DNA of 15,553 bases from SIG480 sp045614365 (GTDB taxonomy: Bacteria > Bacillota > Clostridia > Oscillospirales > JAAYXM01): positions 1-15,553 of the forward strand of contig JAZLCV010000182.1 of the NCBI GenBank assembly GCA_045614365.1, read 5' to 3'. The position numbers and the translations under genes are program-made. Shown here piece by piece: positions 13,957 through 15,553 of the stretch. The notes below the pieces were generated by a model. The model searched no databases. It was not told where the DNA came from and saw only the letters and a list, made by a program, of their open reading frames with translations. Position 1 is the stretch's first letter. The number at the start of each line of letters is the position of its first letter.

Positions 13957-13961
13957 TTACT

Positions 13962-14093
13962 CTATTTATTCTCTTCTTCAATAATGCTTTTCAGTCTTTC
14001 TTCGCAGAAGTCAAGGAATTTCGGGAAGAGCGTTTCATCGATGAATTGATTTTCTCCCGTTTCAAGAAGCACTTTTGATTTTTCTTCTACCTT
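13962..14093 (-). pseudogene. Short coding-like remnant downstream of the LysR gene
   Basis: A minus-strand open stretch of 43 codons runs from just after a TGA (14094-14096) to a TAG (13962-13964), overlapping the last bases of the LysR gene in the -1 frame. Its translation contains VLLETGENQFIDETLFPKF and then LDFCEERLKSIIEEENK, which looks like the charged helical C-terminus of a real protein. It has no ATG; a GTG at 14070-14072 would give 36 residues, but only a weak purine stretch precedes it. The best reading is the 3' remnant of a gene whose front part was lost; an unannotated small protein is the alternative. Confidence 0.35.
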
Positions 14094-14968
14094 TCAAAAA
14101 TTTTTGTTTTATTTATATATTCGCGGAAAGCTTTCATATAGCAGAAAGAATGCGCGTCTTTTTTCCGTACGAGGCTTACTTCTGCATATATTGGTTCTTT
14201 CAGTGTTATAGCATGAAGGTCTGCGTTGCGCTCAATAAGCCGTCTGAACAAAAAGCCGGCTGCCGCACCGCTTGATATTATTGTTTCGATTGTGGAAAGC
14301 TGTTCGGTCTGCAGAAGTATACGCGGCAGGATGCGGGAAGCGGAGAACCACCGCTTTATTTCCTCTGTCTGATAAAAACCGTTTTTATAGAGAACAAGAG
14401 GAATGTCTTGAAGCTCTGCTGCTTCCACCTCGTTTTTTGTTTTTAACGGATGCTCTTTTGAAACGCAACAAGCGATTTCGAGCGTTCCGAGCTTTTCCGA
14501 TACAAGGTTTTTCTCAATGGGTTTATTATGCGGAAGAAAAATCATATCGAGAAACCCCTCCGACAGGCGGCGCGAAAGCTCGGTGCTTCCGCTCTCACTG
14601 ATTTCAAGCGACAATTCGGGGTTGTTTCCGGCAAAGTCGTTATATATTCCAGGGAGAATGAGCGAGCCGATCATCGGCGGAACGCCGAGCCGCAGATTGT
14701 TCCGTTTATTGCCCAGTTCATTCATAACACGTTCTGTGTTTTCAACCCGGAACAGCAGATCGCCACACATTTCCAAAAGCTTCTTTCCGGCTTCGGTGGG
14801 GGACATTCCGCGGTGATGACGAAAAAACAACGTGACGCCGAATTCGTCCTCAAGCTCCTTTATTGCGTTTGAAAGCGATGGCTGGGATATATGGAGATAT
14901 TCCGCCGCGGCAGAGACACTCTGATATATGCAGACTGCATTAAAATATTTCAATTGAACAAGATTCAT
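14087..14968 (-). CDS. LysR-family transcriptional regulator
   Basis: A 293-residue LysR-type regulator of normal length. The winged helix-turn-helix spans about residues 1-60: MNLVQLKYFNAV, then SVSAAAEYLHISQPSLSNAI and LEDEFGVTLFFRHHRGMSPT, all typical of the family. A linker helix follows, then a two-lobed periplasmic-binding-like effector domain from about residue 88 (LRLGVPPMIGS). The ATG at 14968 is chosen because GAGG sits 7 bases upstream; a TTG five codons earlier is less likely. It is divergent from the tartrate/D-malate dehydrogenase-like gene across 129 bp, the usual arrangement for a LysR protein and its target, as with dmlR-dmlA in E. coli. The effector may be a hydroxy-acid such as D-malate or tartrate (inference). 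Confidence 0.9.
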   Translation of the reverse strand: MNLVQLKYFNAVCIYQSVSAAAEYLHISQPSLSNAIKELEDEFGVTLFFRHHRGMSPTEAGKKLLEMCGDLLFRVENTERVMNELGNKRNNLRLGVPPMIGSLILPGIYNDFAGNNPELSLEISESGSTELSRRLSEGFLDMIFLPHNKPIEKNLVSEKLGTLEIACCVSKEHPLKTKNEVEAAELQDIPLVLYKNGFYQTEEIKRWFSASRILPRILLQTEQLSTIETIISSGAAAGFLFRRLIERNADLHAITLKEPIYAEVSLVRKKDAHSFCYMKAFREYINKTKIFER

Positions 14969-14992
14969 AGGTTCACCTCGCAACTGTCTATA

Positions 14993-15021
14993 ATTATATA
15001 GTAAATAACTATATTTGTCAA
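14993..15021 (-). promoter_or_regulatory. Full-consensus sigma-A promoter of the LysR gene
   Basis: Read on the minus strand, TTGACA (15016-15021) and TATAAT (14993-14998) are both exact consensus hexamers separated by exactly 17 bases. Transcription would start near 14986, a few bases before the ribosome binding site. A promoter this strong in front of a regulator suggests it is held down, most likely by the LysR protein itself at the inverted repeats overlapping it. Confidence 0.85.
14996..15014. promoter_or_regulatory. Candidate LysR operator with T-N11-A box
   Basis: ATATAG (14996-15001) and CTATAT (15009-15014) are perfect inverted half-sites around TAAATAA. The inner 13 bases, T14999 to A15011, fit the T-N11-A pattern typical of LysR binding sites. 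The site covers the -10 edge and spacer of the LysR promoter, a position suited to autorepression. Confidence 0.55.
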
Positions 15022-15037
15022 TGAAATATATATTTCA
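15022..15037. promoter_or_regulatory. 16-bp perfect palindrome between divergent promoters
   Basis: TGAAATATATATTTCA is a perfect palindrome starting at the base next to the LysR -35 and overlapping the first four bases of the putative -35 (15034-15039) of the divergent dehydrogenase gene. A dimeric regulator bound here would touch both promoters. It is the best candidate for the activation or repression site of the LysR protein, though AT-richness makes chance palindromes less rare. Confidence 0.55.
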
Positions 15038-15062
15038 CAAATGCATTGCCGCGTGATATTAT
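15034..15062 (+). promoter_or_regulatory. Putative promoter of the dehydrogenase gene
   Basis: TTCACA (15034-15039) and TATTAT (15057-15062), each matching consensus at 5 of 6, are separated by 17 bases. Transcription would start near 15069, followed by GGAGG (15084-15088) and the ATG at 15098. Confidence 0.5.
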
Positions 15063-15097
15063 TATGATAATATATTGTATTTTGGAGGTTTTGACAT

Positions 15098-15553
15098 ATG
15101 AACACACATAAGATAGCGGTTATTGCCGGAGACGGAATAGGTCCCGAGGTTATTGCCGAGGGCATAAGAGTGCTCGAGGAAGCGGCGAAGCTTGACGGCG
15201 GTTTCAAGTTTGAGTTTACGCATTTCCCGTGGGGGTGCGAATATTACCGCGAAACAGGAAGAATGATGGCAGAGGACGGTATAGAGACACTTTCAAAGTT
15301 CGATGCGATTTTCCTTGGCGCTGTAGGTGCACCGGGTGTGCCCGATCATATTTCACTGTGGGATCTTCTTCTTGTCATAAGAAAAAGCTTTGACCAGTAT
15401 ATCAATCTTCGTCCGGTAAAGCTGCTTCATGGCGCTCCGTGTCCGCTTAAAGATGTGGAAGCAAAGGATGTGGATATGACGTTTGTCCGCGAAAACACAG
15501 AGGGCGAATATGCAGGAAGCGGCAGCTGGCTCTTCAAGGGAAAGGAGAAAAGT
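15098..15553 (+). CDS. Tartrate/D-malate dehydrogenase-like (isopropylmalate dehydrogenase superfamily), truncated by window end
   Basis: The first 152 residues of an NAD- and divalent-metal-dependent beta-decarboxylating hydroxy-acid dehydrogenase; the full protein should be about 350 residues. IAVIAGDGIGPEV (6-18) is the family's N-terminal motif. WGCEYY, GRMMAEDGIETL and LGAVGAPGVPDHISLW are characteristic of the tartrate dehydrogenase/decarboxylase (TtuC) and D-malate dehydrogenase (DmlA) branch rather than of LeuB. The substrate-carboxylate arginines are visible at Arg95 (IRKSFDQ), Arg105 (LRPVK) and Arg131 (VRENTEGEYAG). The metal-binding aspartates lie beyond the window. GGAGG is 9 bases before the ATG. 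The divergent LysR gene supports a role in catabolism of a C4 hydroxy-acid (inference). Choosing among D-malate, tartrate and 3-isopropylmalate needs the rest of the gene. Confidence 0.85.
   Translation, partial: MNTHKIAVIAGDGIGPEVIAEGIRVLEEAAKLDGGFKFEFTHFPWGCEYYRETGRMMAEDGIETLSKFDAIFLGAVGAPGVPDHISLWDLLLVIRKSFDQYINLRPVKLLHGAPCPLKDVEAKDVDMTFVRENTEGEYAGSGSWLFKGKEKS

Noticed and set aside
14084..14110. Programmed -1 frameshift extending the LysR protein into the 13962-14093 frame
   Set aside because: The LysR protein is already full length, the sequence before its stop is not a X XXY YYZ slippery site, and a TGA in the -1 frame leaves only a very short window for slipping.
1..15553. CRISPR array, insertion sequence or replication origin
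   Set aside because: No regularly spaced repeats, transposase, terminal inverted repeats with target duplications, or DnaA-box clusters were seen in the window.

Overview
The window looks like a chromosomal piece of an anaerobic Gram-positive gut- or rumen-type Clostridia (Bacillota). The reasons are strong AGGAGG-type ribosome binding sites, moderate GC, a cell-wall-anchored enzyme with three S-layer homology (SLH) domains, a tRNA gene with encoded CCA, and intrinsic terminators with long U tracts. The exact taxon cannot be named from the sequence alone.

Layout. (1) Positions 1-361 hold a tRNA-Arg(CCT) gene (253-327), preceded by partial tRNA-like copies and followed by a terminator it appears to share with the convergent araC-type gene. 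(2) Positions 384-1253 (minus) encode an AraC-family regulator with an N-terminal cupin sensor. (3) Divergently, 1422-9080 encodes a 2552-residue secreted protein: signal peptide, two N-terminal modules of unknown family, Ig-like (Big_2) and putative carbohydrate-binding modules, a heparinase II/III-type polysaccharide lyase, a putative-Ig domain, a Gly/Asp-rich linker and three SLH domains. (4) Positions 9081-9514 are a non-coding stretch packed with near-perfect inverted repeats. (5) Positions 9515-13917 hold three co-directional genes: a secreted 827-residue protein whose N-terminal modules resemble those of the lyase, a Gfo/Idh/MocA-family oxidoreductase, and an uncharacterised 258-residue cytoplasmic protein. 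(6) After a terminator and a short coding-like remnant, a LysR-type regulator (14087-14968, minus) is divergent from a tartrate/D-malate dehydrogenase-like gene (15098 to the window end, truncated).

How the genes may work together (inference): the AraC regulator probably senses a sugar and switches on a surface-displayed lyase that cleaves a uronic-acid-containing polysaccharide. The secreted companion, built on the same N-terminal modules, may bind the same polymer or partner with the lyase. The oxidoreductase and the 258-residue protein probably handle the released saccharide inside the cell. The LysR/dehydrogenase pair is a separate regulatory unit, organised like the dmlR-dmlA divergent pair of E. 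coli, and may feed C4 acids or uronate-derived acids into central metabolism. The substrate cannot be read from the sequence.

The most unusual signals are the module pair shared by two otherwise different secreted proteins, two adjacent perfect inverted repeats at the linker/SLH junction inside the lyase gene, the hairpin-dense spacer at 9094-9481, the compact LysR control region with a full-consensus promoter, and the tRNA-like fragments upstream of tRNA-Arg.
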